Part shown: positions 48,865-61,257 of the stretch, one piece after another
How positions within the stretch are numbered: the first letter of the stretch is position 1
How the letters are laid out: the number at the start of each line of letters is the position of its first letter
DNA from: Fasciola hepatica
Lineage: Eukaryota; Platyhelminthes; Trematoda; Plagiorchiida; Fasciolidae
DNA length: 64,000 nucleotides
Reading direction: 5' to 3'
Assembly (NCBI GenBank): GCA_948099385.1
Contig: CANUEZ040000163.1
Location: forward strand, 5,696,001 to 5,760,000
The notes under the pieces: model-generated
Databases searched by the model: none
Seen by the model: only the letters and a program-made list of their open reading frames with translations
What the model was told of the DNA's origin: nothing
Position numbers and translations under genes: made by a program

Positions 48865-51800
48865 TGCAAGTAGCGCAAAATAGTGTGTCAGTTTTCGTTG
48901 CCATCGCTGTAAGAGGTCAACGCTCCCAGTTCAGTCCCTCGTACACAACCCTGTTCTCATTTCCACGTGTAATCTACTTCAAACTTTGTCCGTTTTTTAC
49001 AACTATTATGTCAATAACTGTCCACACTTTCGACCTTTTAGGCTCACTTATAGCTGCCGATTTTCCAAGTTCATCCCAATGATTTGTTGTCAGTTCGTCG
49101 TCAAATATAATGGTGAACTGACGGTTACGGACTATCAGCCGAGCTGTCTGTCGATCTCTCGTGACTTTTGAACATAAACGCACATGTAAATCCCTGAAGC
49201 GGGATGTCTGAAGGAATTTATTCGTTTTACCGGGCCCTATCATTCACAAGTGCTTCTTTACTGATGTAATTATTCTAAACTTTCTGCTCGTCAATCCCAT
49301 TTCTTTATAAATGAGTCTACCCTAGAAACAGGCACCTTTTTATTTTTGATTTTACCACAAAAGTCCTTGTCGATCTCTGACGTTTTTCTGATCCACCCAG
49401 TTTACCCCTCATCTTATGAAATAAGATTTCATGATAAAAATATACGGATGCTTTTGAGTATCCTCTTGATCAAGTTATTAAAATAGGGAAGCTGACTGCC
49501 CCTTATCCTATTTAAACACAAACAGGTTGTGGACAATTTGAAACGGCCAGTAATTTGACCGGATTCATGCAATAGTTTTAAACAAAAACAACGGGATAAA
49601 TTTTCCACAATACTCATTAGTCGAGCAGAGCACATTCTAAGTGGTTTGTACGCACCATTCAGATACGCTCAGCTGTTTTCAAGCATACGGGGCACTGTGC
49701 TGAATTTCTCGGAAGCTGGTTATAACACGGTACAAAAGAAGGAATAGTGTACGTTTGATACCTTCGGGCTTCCGGCTTATGTTTTGCATTTGTATATTTA
49801 GGGAGCAATTTTTAAAATTGTGTAAATTTCCGCCTCTAGTAGACTCTCTTTTCATTGTTATCAAATCTTTCACAATCAAATAATTGAACCCTGGAACAGA
49901 TAAAATGGTTGAAATATCAGTCGACCTAGGTTGGTCTATTCGCTTTGTTCAGGCTTCAAAGTCCCACTGAGGGTCAGTTCAAAATTCGACTTTGTTGAAG
50001 ACAGTAAAACAAACATATTTTAAGATTCATGATTCTTTCGTATTGACCATATCCACCCCTTTGTTTACAGAAAAATACGAACAAGCGAAGTTGTGTGCTT
50101 CCGGAGAGAAACAATAGCTAGCCTTCAGTAAAGAACTCGGGCAATCTTTCATTTTGTGTAAATTGCTGTTAGATTTGATGCTGAGAGTTTGCGATGAACT
50201 TTGCCAAATCGTCATTAACTTCATGTGACTCACAGAAAGATTCATGATCATTTTCAAGAGCAGCTTTTACAGCTGCCACATCCGGATCATCTTTTTCTGT
50301 TCCTGGGTACCATTCACGAAAGTGGGAGCACCCTGCAGAAAATATCATACTGAACGTTTCGAACTCGTTTGTTCACCAGTCAGACCTTTAGAGCTAAACT
50401 GGTGATGATTTGTTTCAATTCATCAACACACTAGGTGGACTGACAACCCAACACGGAGTCGTACAAAATGAGCAACCAGACAAGATCTTTCAAATAACAT
50501 GAATTTGTTTCTCTCGCCAAAAGCATGCAACTTTATTCCATGGAAAAGTGATTTGTTTCAGTACTAAAGGATCATGAAAGCTGTAAAACGCTTTTCTACT
50601 TTTACCTGCTTCAAGTATTGTAGCTCGCAAACTTTTGATAATAGAGTTGTACTCTTGTATCTCCAACGTTAACCAGAAAGGATCAATGAGGTTCTCTATT
50701 GAAGACCATCATCAGTCAATTAGTCTATTTGGAGATATTCTGCTTGAGATCTAAAAGGTGTCACTGAACAGAAGAAAGGAGAACGAATTATTTTTAGACT
50801 CTTCCGAATCGCATGGCAGTAAAAGACCTAAAGTGTACAAGACAAATTTAATACCCCGGTTAGGATACATTAGAAATGTGAACGAAGACGTGTCTTAAGT
50901 TGAACGTGAACTAATTAAGTAAAGGTAGTTAATGCTAAACTCCTCAGTGGAAATCAGCCCCTTCACGTGGTTTGCTAAGAATCATAAACTACGGGGTATA
51001 TCCACCAAGCCCCATCAGGGACTCAGATTCGAGGTGCATGCCCGTGAGTCACCCTATTGCTAGTTGGGTTCTGGAGATGAGCCTCATGTCGGTACTGAAG
51101 TTCTGTGCATGGTATTTCACACAAGGCTACCCAAACTAATCACGTAATTTGTGTTGTATCTACTACTACTTTACCATAGCTCAGGTATGTCACACTGTTG
51201 GTAATTGTGGTTCGTTTACAAATCTAGGTGTGGAGACTCTTAACGAGTTATCCTCAGCTGAGTTAATTTCGGGTAATCTGGTGCTATCCAAATATTCAAC
51301 GAAATCACCTATCTATCGGATTCAAAGATAACTCTTCAAGTAATTCACCGATGAATAAAAGATAATATCGGAAAGAATTTCTTGGAAGACATTTTATAAA
51401 ACCTAACTCTGCGTTCATCAATGTGAGCAAAACGATGAGCTTTTCAAGGTTAGGATAACAAATGCAGAAATATGGGTAGGTTGAAGCACCTCGTTAGAGA
51501 TGGAGCAGTAATAGAGATTTCAATTTCCATCGAGAGTGTAGAGTGATAGATCATCGTAAGATTCATTCGGAACAGTTCCATCCTAAGGTTTTAAACTTAG
51601 TATGACCAGGAAGGTTTCTTCTGTTGCAGCAAGTTTCTGACAACATGATAGTTGTACAAAGTATCGGTGGATAGAAAAAACGGTATTCACGGTAATCGGT
51701 GGTCCTACCATTAGTTGGACATCTGGCTGCCTTCCGTCTAGGTTGGTTTGATTATCGTTTTGTTAGTACGTGTAGACTACTATAACACGTCATGCACATA

Positions 51801-54800
51801 ATCTTGAATTCGCCAATATCACGAACAGCGTTTCCCAACCAGTTGAACTTCGGCAGTGAGTCCCACCTGCTTGTTGATTGGCTGCCAGCTGAGCGGCTCG
51901 GATTGATCAACCGCGATCGCATGAACTGCCTTCGCTTGTGATAGACGTTTCAATTGTTTACTTGTCTGCTTGCGTACGAATAAGGCAGACTTCTTACATA
52001 CCATGTTCTGTCAGTAGTGGCGTATACAACCCACAGAGCTAATGGTTATTAAAAATGTTGAATTGTCTCAGAAAGAACGAATGTGCAGTAAACCAAAAAC
52101 CGTTCAAAAAATGGATTTCGTAACGGAAGCAATAATCATAGTAATTACATACTGATGAAAGTTATAAACCACTAATAACCTTGAACAAACTGCAGAAAGT
52201 ACAAGAAAGTATAGAGCTATGCGTTGACTAACTGGAGAAGCTCACTGCTCGAGAATAAATTCAACTAAGTCAAATTTCAAAAGGGGTGAAACTTACAAAC
52301 GTGCAAATGTTACCTCAGTATCTCTGAATTCAGTCTGGAAAAGGGATACGTAAAAATCCTTTTCCTCAAAGTAAATTTTCGATGGATAAAACATTTTCAT
52401 TCCTGACAATCAGACCTCGTGTGCAAATAATGAGCACAAATGATTTTGTCTGATTTGTTTTTCTTCTGTCCAATATTTCAGCTCGAAATTACCCAGCCTT
52501 GCTCAGCGACATTTCCGACATTCATGAAGACAGATCACTCTGTCATAGCAACCATGTGTGTTTAACTGAGTATTCATTGATCTCCTAAAAACTATTTTAG
52601 CCAGGGCAGTTGCACTTACACAATCGATCCGTTTAATTATCAATACAGTGCAAAAGCCCCCTTTCTTATTCCAATTCTATCCTGTGGAATTGACTGATAT
52701 GAAAAACTTCACAAGGGATAGGAAATGTTTTTCTCTGTGCTGTTGAAATACTCTGACAGAGCACAGCCTTCCCCATTGGTGGATGCTTGTTTCGTTATTT
52801 GAAGTTGAAATGGATGTTTAAAGGAACTAAACTTTTCGGTATGCTTGGAAAACAAACAAAATGAAGCTTTATTGTTATTTGGTATGCATTGTAATAATAA
52901 TCAGGATCATAATAACGATACTGAAATTATTATACACAGCTCTGATTGTATTCTTACTATGAGACTGAAAATAGTCAGCATCGCTTCTGATCATATCACA
53001 AAATCAAATAATCCGCATTATTTATGAATCAATATTTTGACGTTCACGCAAGGCAAACTTAAACTTATACAATCCAATGGAACTTTGCACTGACTGAAAG
53101 AGAACCGGAAATCATGGTCTTGAGGTTCAGTAGCAAAGGGTCACGCTTCCTAGCGATTGAGTCAAAAACAGGGTTCTAACCACAACTGTTGGGGTTCAAA
53201 CCTTGTTCATTACGTTTGATGTTTATTATTTGGGTATTACCGGCCCGATTTCTTGAACAAAAAATCCTAATTTCTCCTTGAACAGGTCAAAAAGGGCAAA
53301 TTAAATATGAATGAATAATCGTGGAAAAAATCTTTTCAAAAACTACTGATATTCTTCAAACTGAAATAAGACTTTACATTTTCTTCGAAGCGTACAAAAT
53401 ACTTATTACACGGATGAAACACGGGCACTCCACAAACGTTGATTTATTCTAAATTGAAGTAAAATTTACCGCTTATCCTGAAACTTTGTTGACAAAATGG
53501 GGATCCATCAACCCAAACTGTGTTTTGATACATTAACCGACAGTTTTTCATGAGAGGCCAATTTCATTTAGTTTGTCACTTCAACTTCTATGCATATACA
53601 TTTTAGGTTCAGCCAGTTGCGATGAAGGATGATTTTGAAGATCACATGACAGTTTGTCTGTGGAAGAATCACCTTCTTCATCCCCTCTCCTCCCCAATCC
53701 CTTTCGGATCGCATTCTTTATCTGATGAAAACGCCACCTCTTCGCGCTTCCGTTAGGAACGGCGAACTCGGAGAAGTCATCAATTCACGCGGTCGTCAAC
53801 AACACCGCTCTTGTGGTTGTCACCCGTTCGATACAAGCCTTACGCTGAAGTTCAGATGCTCAGTTAGTTTTCGTTTAGTGCTTTCGAGTATGGTTGATTG
53901 ATGCGTTCAGTCACTATGGGATGGTTTCCGTGCAAAAGTTTTCCGTGGTGTTTAAAAGGTTTAATTGACAAGAGCTAAACTTACTTGAGGGAGTGCTCTC
54001 TTTGCCCTTCATTGATGAGGGTCAGCAAATCAGCGGAACAATCAGGAAATTTTAGTAAGGAATTCCAGTTCTATTGTGAGCAGTGTCCCCAATCTGTGCT
54101 GAGTGGTTCCTATGACATCAACAATAACGAACTTTTGTGTTAACCAATAATTCACTCAACCGATGTATATATCATGATATTTCCCGTGTTACGTGATTTC
54201 CTTCATTTATTCATTAACAACGTCATGGGATGTAACGCTGAATAGGTAGCTTGTTGCAAATATCCGGAATGCTGACGGAAAAACAGGAAACTGTGCACTG
54301 TTACTGTAAAGCGAGACACTGCAAACAATCCCAAAATGCCCAACGGTTAGCTCGAATGCCTCAGTGTATTCCAAGCCGGGTTCAAAAAGGTGCAAGTTGG
54401 GACTACGTGCACGGTCTCAACAAGACCAAAAATGGAGCAGATGTGCAGTGCCACCATGAACTTAAAACAGTGGGAGAAGCATGTTGAAACTTTAAGATAA
54501 ATTACCAGATAAAAATATAATCCTCCTTTCACCTACATTTCGTAATACGTAGAATAAAAATCCCCAAAATATACCAACAAGTTCCATTGTTTTCGGCTCC
54601 CATAGAAGTTTTCCTGGAGCAAACAAATGTAGGTCTTTCCTTTCAAATTAGATTTCTTAACCCATTGATAAAAACGTCTTCACATTTTTTCCCCGACTGA
54701 CTTTAATTATAGCCTACAGCAGTTCGGGTAGGTGGTGCTTGTGACGGGAAGTACATACCGTGAAACTTTGACATCGCATTCCTTTATGCCCATCTTTCGG

Positions 54801-54915
54801 ATTTCCAACGTGATTCCCATTATTCACATACAAAAATAATCACCACCATTGTAGGACGTGACAAGCCCCCAACCCCACTAGCTCCACGTTGTTCTTCAGT
54901 AAGTAAATCCTGACA
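48865..54915. other. no recognisable gene
   Basis: AT-rich. A minus-strand 89-codon frame at 48974-49243 is open and acidic/basic mixed but unrecognised. Near 53195 a B-box-like GGGGTTCAAACC is a possible SINE relic. Nothing else is assignable. Confidence 0.5.

Positions 54916-54919
<4 letters not shown>

Positions 54920-54956
<37 letters not shown>
54920..54956. repeat. (TA)n microsatellite
   Basis: About 37 bp of uninterrupted TA alternation. Confidence 0.97.
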
Positions 54957-54958
<2 letters not shown>

Positions 54959-55482
54959 TTGCACTAGATTTCCGAATTGTTTATTTTAAAAGTCAATTAA
55001 TTTTGGGTAACCCAAATTATTTTCTGCATTGTGGATGTGGCCCTCTGCCTGAAGTTACTTGAAATCAACAATTCAACTTAGTTCATTAATGGTTACCCGA
55101 AAGATCATATTTTCCGGCTAATTAAGAAAGAGAGTTCAAGTAGGAATACCGATTCTCATTCAATCAGTGTACTGTGTAATTAACTGTAGTAACAAAGGTA
55201 TTAATTTATTTAATAAAGTAGTTCAACTAATATCAGAGCAAATAAGGCAACTTTAGCGTTTAAAATAAAATCGTCGGCTGTATGAGATTTGGCGGGGAAA
55301 TTTCGAGCGGCTGTGGTGAGCAGGTCCGTTCTTACTGCTTCCGGGTTTCATGCTCCTTCAGTAACTTTTTAATTTATTTTATCTATTAGACAACGACTTT
55401 TTCTACAAGCATCTATGTGGAATTGAGTGCTGGAGGTTGAGGGTTATTCTGAATTTCCGGTTTCTCTCTGCTCCCTGTTAAG
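54957..55482. other. no recognisable feature
   Basis: Ends in a strong pyrimidine tract (TTTCTCTCTGCTCCCTG) leading to the possible acceptor of the pseudo-exon below. Confidence 0.5.
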
Positions 55483-55733
55483 CCATAGAAGAAGATGTCA
55501 CTGTTCTTTCTGTGCTTGCAGAATTGAGGGATACTACAACTGAAACACTGCAAAAACGATAATTGGCACATAAGCATCGAGTAACGGAGACCAAAAAGGA
55601 ACTCGAATTTCTCAGGCTTCGAAATTTGGAAAATGTCACAATCAGTATGACTTTGTTAAATCTAAAGTGATGCCGTGAAAACTGAAATCTGAATTTCAAC
55701 TGAAGGAATATCGATGTCACAAGCTCTGGTAAT
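55483..55733 (+). pseudogene. coiled-coil-like pseudo-exon, family unknown
   Basis: After a pyrimidine-rich stretch ending in AG at 55481-55482, the plus strand reads IEEDVTVLSVLAELRDTTTE, a stop at 55560-55562, then LAHKHRVTETKKELEFLRL. It then needs a frame change near 55625 and another stop to continue NQYDFVKSKVMP and KLKSEFQLKEYRCHKLW. The sequence is rich in Glu, Lys and Leu and looks helical. It ends near a weak donor-like GGTAATG at 55730. Two stops and a frameshift make it dead, either a decayed exon or a processed fragment. I do not recognise the parent protein. Confidence 0.35.
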
Positions 55734-55881
55734 GTCCTTTTTCTCGGAGTTTGACCTTGCTAATAGTATGGCCCAGTGGATTTATTAATTATCATCTTAG
55801 TCGTAGTAACATGAACAATAAGTGTATGAACTGTCAGTCCTTACCGTTGTAATAAAATGCACAGGAAAATCGACTTCTAAA

Positions 55882-56287
55882 CATCAATTAAGCACCTGTG
55901 TGGAACTGACAGTTAGGAACTGAAAAGCTTTAAATCTCATGAAATAGATAGCCTTTTCCTTATCGTATGTTTGCGCATACCTAAAGTGGAAGGTGTATTT
56001 CCTCTTATCAGAGAGACTCACTGTGCGATAAGAGATAGTCTGCAATCTTATTGTGAGATGTGGAGCAGTGAACCTTATAAGAACCCGATAGATCAGGAGT
56101 GGTCCCGAGTAGGGCAACAGTGGATTTCTCTCGACCGCCGAAGTGGTCAGTGGTGACGGGATTCAGATTTCGGGCCTCGGAGATAGTGGGTATACGTTCT
56201 AAATCACTCAACCACTAGCCAATCAATTCGTCTACACTCGAGTGATCAACGTTTGCTTGTGCTTTGCAGCAATTCTCCTAGTTTGGG
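55882..56287 (+). repeat. dispersed repeat R1, copy 2
   Basis: Second copy of the repeat at 44755-45130. It starts around CACCTGTGTGGAACTGACAG and ends around TGCTTGTGCTTTGCAGC. It includes about 25 bp (CCTCTTATCAGAGAG region) absent from copy 1. Confidence 0.7.
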
Positions 56288-56289
56288 AG

Positions 56290-57355
56290 GATAGAAGTAA
56301 CCGGTTGCGCCAAACTGGTAAACCGACTAATCACCAGTGATCACTGTAGCATACATTTTGGGTTGGATTCAGTAAATAACCCTGAATATTATGATTAACC
56401 TACTGTTGGTAAAATGGCCCTAACGTACAGTGTTTTCGGAAATATTATTATTCAAACCCAAGCTTGGTTTAATCCAAGTTCTTTCGCAGCAATTTTCTGT
56501 TTTCATATTATTTGTCGAACCAAAAATGTTGCTGGGTTTTCACTTTTGAGTAAAACAAATTCAGTATATGGGGTGAATTCTCCACCCGGCCTTCAAATAA
56601 TAACCAGGTGTGGTGAATTTTGAGACACTGCGGGAATCAGAAGAAGAATGAGGCTTTCACTCATTCAGGTACCGTCAGCCATCTCATTGCATACGCATGG
56701 GAGAATTAAGGTTCGTGTTTTGATGAACCATCAAGACGGTGGATCGATGACGCAGGTGTGAAGGTTTCCGAATATCTGTAATTGTCCAAAAGTTTGATGC
56801 ATGCTTCAACTGGAAAAGACATCAGTCCATACTATATAAGTACCTTAGAGCTGACGAAGGAGTATAATAAAATTGACGACACAGGGCAGTTACATCACGC
56901 CCTCTTGATCTGGAGAAATTGTGTTTCCGTAAACAGTGTTCATGCATTTACTGCACTTTTGGATCATACAAAAGGACCCAGAGTTTCCAGAGTTTCCAGA
57001 GTTCCATTTAACATTTCCTTCAGATGGCTTCTACCTACGTTTCTAGTGCATCTGCCACGGTGCATCAAGCAGCTGTTTTCCACGACGAGTCTTCTAGTTT
57101 AACCAGTCTAAAACACCTCGTCACGAGTTGACGATGCTCAACTCGACACCGAAAGCACCGGAAGTATTGCACAGCTGTTTCATCATTGAACCTTCACTGA
57201 GACTCGAAATCGTGATGAATATTTGCAAAAACAGAACACTGGACCACCACCAGGCTATCCTGACTGACCTTCGGTGGTTCCTTTGAATATCAATAGCACA
57301 TGATGCAGTGTCTTTTTCTCGCTGTTTTTTACAAGGTAATGAGCCTTGGCGCGAT
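56290..57355. other. no recognisable gene; short tandem repeat
   Basis: A 106-codon frame at 56782-57102 contains three tandem copies of the 9-mer AGAGTTTCC-type unit near 56979-57003. No domain recognised. Confidence 0.5.
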
Positions 57356-57359
57356 GGAA

Positions 57360-57480
57360 GGAAGGGGAATTTGGCAGATGTATGCACTGCTGATGATACA
57401 TAACAATCCAGGTGAAACGGTTATACAGTACTTCCGTGGTTTTCCATGGTGAGTTCGTTGTTGAAACTGAATGATGAATC
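57360..57480 (+). repeat. SINE family B, 3' part
   Basis: Shows ATGCACTGCTGATGATACAT, CAGTACTTCCGTGGTTTTCC, GGTGAGTTCGTTGTTG and ATGATGAATCAT, the 3' half of the family. The tRNA-like head is missing. Confidence 0.5.
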
Positions 57481-57484
57481 ATTT

Positions 57485-59685
57485 GATAATCAACCCAAGT
57501 TCTTCATAACTGAAAGCAGTCTCGAAAAATAGCAAATCGTCCGAACTAAAAACTCATTTGAGTCTTCGACTATCCACGACTGGGAGGTCGTTTAAACTGA
57601 CCATCTCAACTTTGCAAACTGAAGCCTCCAGGCTGTATGCTGGTGGGCTGTAGCACCGACCTGGTTATCCAAAATGGACTCCTTGCAAAGGAGAGTAGGT
57701 AACGATGGATCAAGTACGAGAAGATGAAACACACGTGGTCCTCAAGTTTTACTGATATGAAATAAGGTAACTGGTTCAATAACCGCGGTGTTCGAATTAC
57801 TGGTCAAATCCAATCACTGCCAGTCAATTCCCATTAAGTATCCTTTATCTGAATGCGTATGCATTCGAAAAACGTTATATTTTTGTTGACTAATAAAAAG
57901 TGAAGTAAAAAACTGATGACAGTATTATGATAACTGGATTATGCTTCGTCAGATTTCTTCTCATTTCATGCCCACGTAGACCACCAAACCTCGAAAATGG
58001 TATTGAGTTTCTTGGCCATAGGTATTTTCCAGGCTTAGAAATATGAATCTTATTTAAGCGTACAAATCATTGACCCGAACGTAGCGCATAGTTTTGGGCA
58101 ACTGCTTCAATGTGCAAGGTTCATCCAGACTGAATAAGAGAGATATTGGCAAAAAGAGTGGCAACGTTTCATGTCCACTGAGGTGTTCAATCCTCGAGGC
58201 CTTCAATGCCCGACTCGACCACAGAAAAGCATCATCGGGTAAATAAAACAGCTTCTATTCATTGTCTGTCTAAAACGTGAATACTTACACATTCGAACAC
58301 GAGCGTGTGCAATTTGCTTTGCCTAGACTGTCACCAAATGAATATAGTGCTTCAATCAACGACTGTCATGTCCAATACTCATTGTTATTGGCTTTCATAG
58401 CACGCACCCCAATACGCGAAACCCGTTCGACCATAGAACTCCGATGACTAGGATTTTCTTACCGTTGTCCGCGTCCAGTTATAAGAAACCTTTTATCATA
58501 TAGGAAATAACTAAAGGCTACTGGTAACTAAGGGTTCCAGGAACGAGGACTCACACAGCGATTTGTCATCCCATAATAACTCAGAAATAAGATCCAACAG
58601 TGCCATGCGATCCATCCTCAAACAAATCTCATTGATTAATCCAACCACTTTGATGTTTTAGGATTTTAGAAATTCCACTCCAGTACCCTGATAAAAATGC
58701 CATACAAAAGGAGTAATCGGTGTTTTTGAACCTGAGTAATTCTAGTACAAAATGTTACGAGCACCGGAATTTAATTGCCTAGTAAACAGTTGTTCTTCGT
58801 GAAGTCTGCATCGAAAGAACATATTGTCGAAGGTATTTGAGAATGAGATCCAATTTTAATTTTTACCGTTGATGTGCACTAGGCTGGATGAAACTGGTGT
58901 AAAGGTTCTTCAATATTTTACAAAGTTTGACGAGAACCTTGGCAATAAGTGGTAACTATTTCAGACAGACTGTTATGGTAACACATAAACGGCATTTCAT
59001 TCGCTGAAGCCAACCGATCAGCTCATACGTACGAAAACCTTTTTGTACAGTCTAGAAGGAATACTCCATAACCGGAAAGACCCACTTCAGTGTTGGAAAG
59101 ATTCATCAACCTAGATTTTAAGGCTTGAAGCAGGGAGTCACATCGGCTCACAAAAAGCCATGCCTGTTACTGGTCAATTGGACCGTTGGGATCGGAATTA
59201 AATGAACATAAGTCGGAGTAAGCTAGAAATATTTTCATGGTATTGACTGATGTGGTGCTTTGACGTAAGATTATTGAGGATGGTTACCCACGGGGAGGAC
59301 TTTACGCCGCGGTAGAGTAGATGATAATCACCAAAATATAATTGTAGTCCACTCATTTTTGATAAATCAACAAATTCTTTTCAAATTCCGCTCACGTTTA
59401 ATCAAAAATAAGTTCACGAAATGATTCACCTTATTAATAATAAAGCTGAACTCATCAGTGAAGGCGGAGGAAACACTAGAGTTAGGCTTTGTATATCGTT
59501 TGTGACGTAGCGTTTTCGTACAAACAGATCACTATGGAGAATAAATTCACTACAGAATTTAATTATTGTACTCTTCACGGGTTTTTGCAGTTCAAAGCCA
59601 ATGACGTAAAATGCTTTAGCTATCACGGGTAGACTGGTGGTTATATTTTTATCTCAACATTGTCCACCTCATGTTCAGCTGTACA
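57485..59685. other. no recognisable gene
   Basis: AT-rich with short frames; nothing assignable. Confidence 0.55.
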
Positions 59686-59689
59686 GTAT

Positions 59690-59757
59690 TTCTATGGTTT
59701 TCCGTGGTGAGATAAACGTTGATACTACATGATGAATTGTTTCATTATCAGCATTTC
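59690..59757 (+). repeat. SINE family B, 3'-end fragment
   Basis: CAGTATTTCTATGGTTTTCC and ATGATGAATTGTTTCATTATC match the end of the copy at 57360-57480. Confidence 0.45.
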
Positions 59758-59759
59758 AC

Positions 59760-60806
59760 TGCGGTCTAACTGGATCGTATTATTCTCAGTGTAGTTCTTC
59801 CATTTCAACTAATTTATTTGTAGGAAAGCCATAAACAATGCCACAAAGGAGTTACGCTACAGAATATTGTTATTTGTTTAGTTTTACCTATCATAAGTTA
59901 CAAACCAGACACTCACATGAGTCTATAGGTGTTTGGGTTCTCACCCCACGAATCGAATCTCTTCTTAAAGGCCCTCAGTTGAACATCAATAGGTCATTTC
60001 AAGGCTCTTAGAGCTACTCATATGTCTGTTACTTGCATCCTGTACCATTTTAAGAGTAATTTATCCCAATTCACTTCTGCACGGCGTCTATGGTGTTTCA
60101 TTTTTCTTCAAAGTTGCTCTGACCCACCCGGCGGTGTTTCTGAAACAATTTCACAAGTATCGCTTGCCACTCTACTCCACTCTGCTCCTGTACATTGTTA
60201 TCACCCGTGGCCCAAATGCGTTCCATTCTTGGGCACTACAGCCGCATTTCGGTTAAAGTCTCTATTTTCCTTCATTTCATGCTAATTTGGGTTCAGCTAG
60301 AGGCTATCCACCTTATTTCGGATTTATTCCAAACTTCGAACTTCCAGTCCTTTTCCACTATTAGAAGGCTGTTGCCCCTTCTCACCTCTGTCCTCAAGAG
60401 AACCGATTTTCTTCTTGTGACTCAGCATAACTGATGCTACTTATGGCAGATTTTTCCTGATCACAATCGTGTTCTTACCGTGTGTCTTGTGAGAGCATTT
60501 CTTTAACTATCACTTTTCCAGGAACCCAGGAAACTCTGAAAAGCCCTGTCTTTTTTCTCCAACCGTGTTATCATCTTCTTTGTTCATGTACCAAACTGTT
60601 AATTACCCTCTAGATGAATGGTCTCTTCACTCTCATACAATTTTTTCACTGGATGATGTTTTTATGCCCTTCAACTCTATATCCAGTTATTTATTAAAAA
60701 AAGCCCGCTGAAAACTGTTCGTATTACTGTAGTTTATTGTATCAACAGACGGTCGCTCAAATCCATAAGATCATGTGACATGCTTCTCTCTTATTCCATC
60801 TGTGTC
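59760..60806. other. no recognisable gene; pyrimidine-rich plus strand
   Basis: The plus strand is noticeably C+T-rich from about 60020 to 60660. Overlapping frames of 79-87 codons there have no known motif. Confidence 0.5.
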
Positions 60807-60810
60807 ATAT
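60807..60810. repeat. target-site duplication of solo LTR copy 3 (left)
   Basis: ATAT, repeated exactly at 61254-61257 at the other end of the LTR. Confidence 0.6.
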
Positions 60811-61253
60811 TGTAACAAGGAAGACAAGGCGGGCTAGGACGCCTGTATTTAAACGACCAAACAAGTCAAGTCCTGAAAACACAGACCGTCGTTTATATAG
60901 TCCCTTCTCCAGACGGCGTGGCACAAACATTGCTCTTGAGGCTGCTTGAGTGTTTCAGCTGCCTTCTGGCCACTTGCCCGTGGCCGATAGCTTGCTTCTT
61001 CTAGGCATCATTTCTATTCGGGTGGTCCGATTGTCCCAGTTGGGGGCTTAATCGGCAGCCCCTTATATGGGCTATCTTGCTGGTTGCCGGAGGTCGCGCT
61101 GATTTCCCTCTGCTAGTCCGTAAGCATCTTTTTGTTAGCTTCGGGAAGCCTCTGACATATTCGCCGTCTGTTCTTTTGTCGGTGGCCTTCGGTTGGTTCG
61201 TCCGTTCGACTTGATATTCACGTCGTTCCCTTGCCCCAGCATTCCGCGCTACA
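60811..61253 (-). mobile_element. solo LTR, copy 3, intact ends
   Basis: Read on the minus strand, the 443-bp unit starts TGTAGCGCGGAATGCTGGGG and ends CCTTGTTACA. TATATAAA lies at 60892-60899, about 80 bp before the 3' end. It is flanked by a perfect 4-bp duplication ATAT, the size typical of the CsRn1/Kabuki group of Ty3-type elements known from flukes and insects; membership is inference. It is the best copy for defining the family ends. Confidence 0.85.
60892..60899 (-). promoter_or_regulatory. LTR TATA box
   Basis: TATATAAA on the minus strand, conserved in position with copy 2 (48590-48597) and decayed to TACATAAA in copy 1 (34508-34515). Confidence 0.6.
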
Positions 61254-61257
61254 ATAT
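61254..61257. repeat. target-site duplication of solo LTR copy 3 (right)
   Basis: ATAT, matching 60807-60810. Confidence 0.6.

Noticed and set aside
53195..53215. B-box-like motif as a further SINE copy
   Set aside because: No matching A box or family tail could be aligned, so it was left as a note only.
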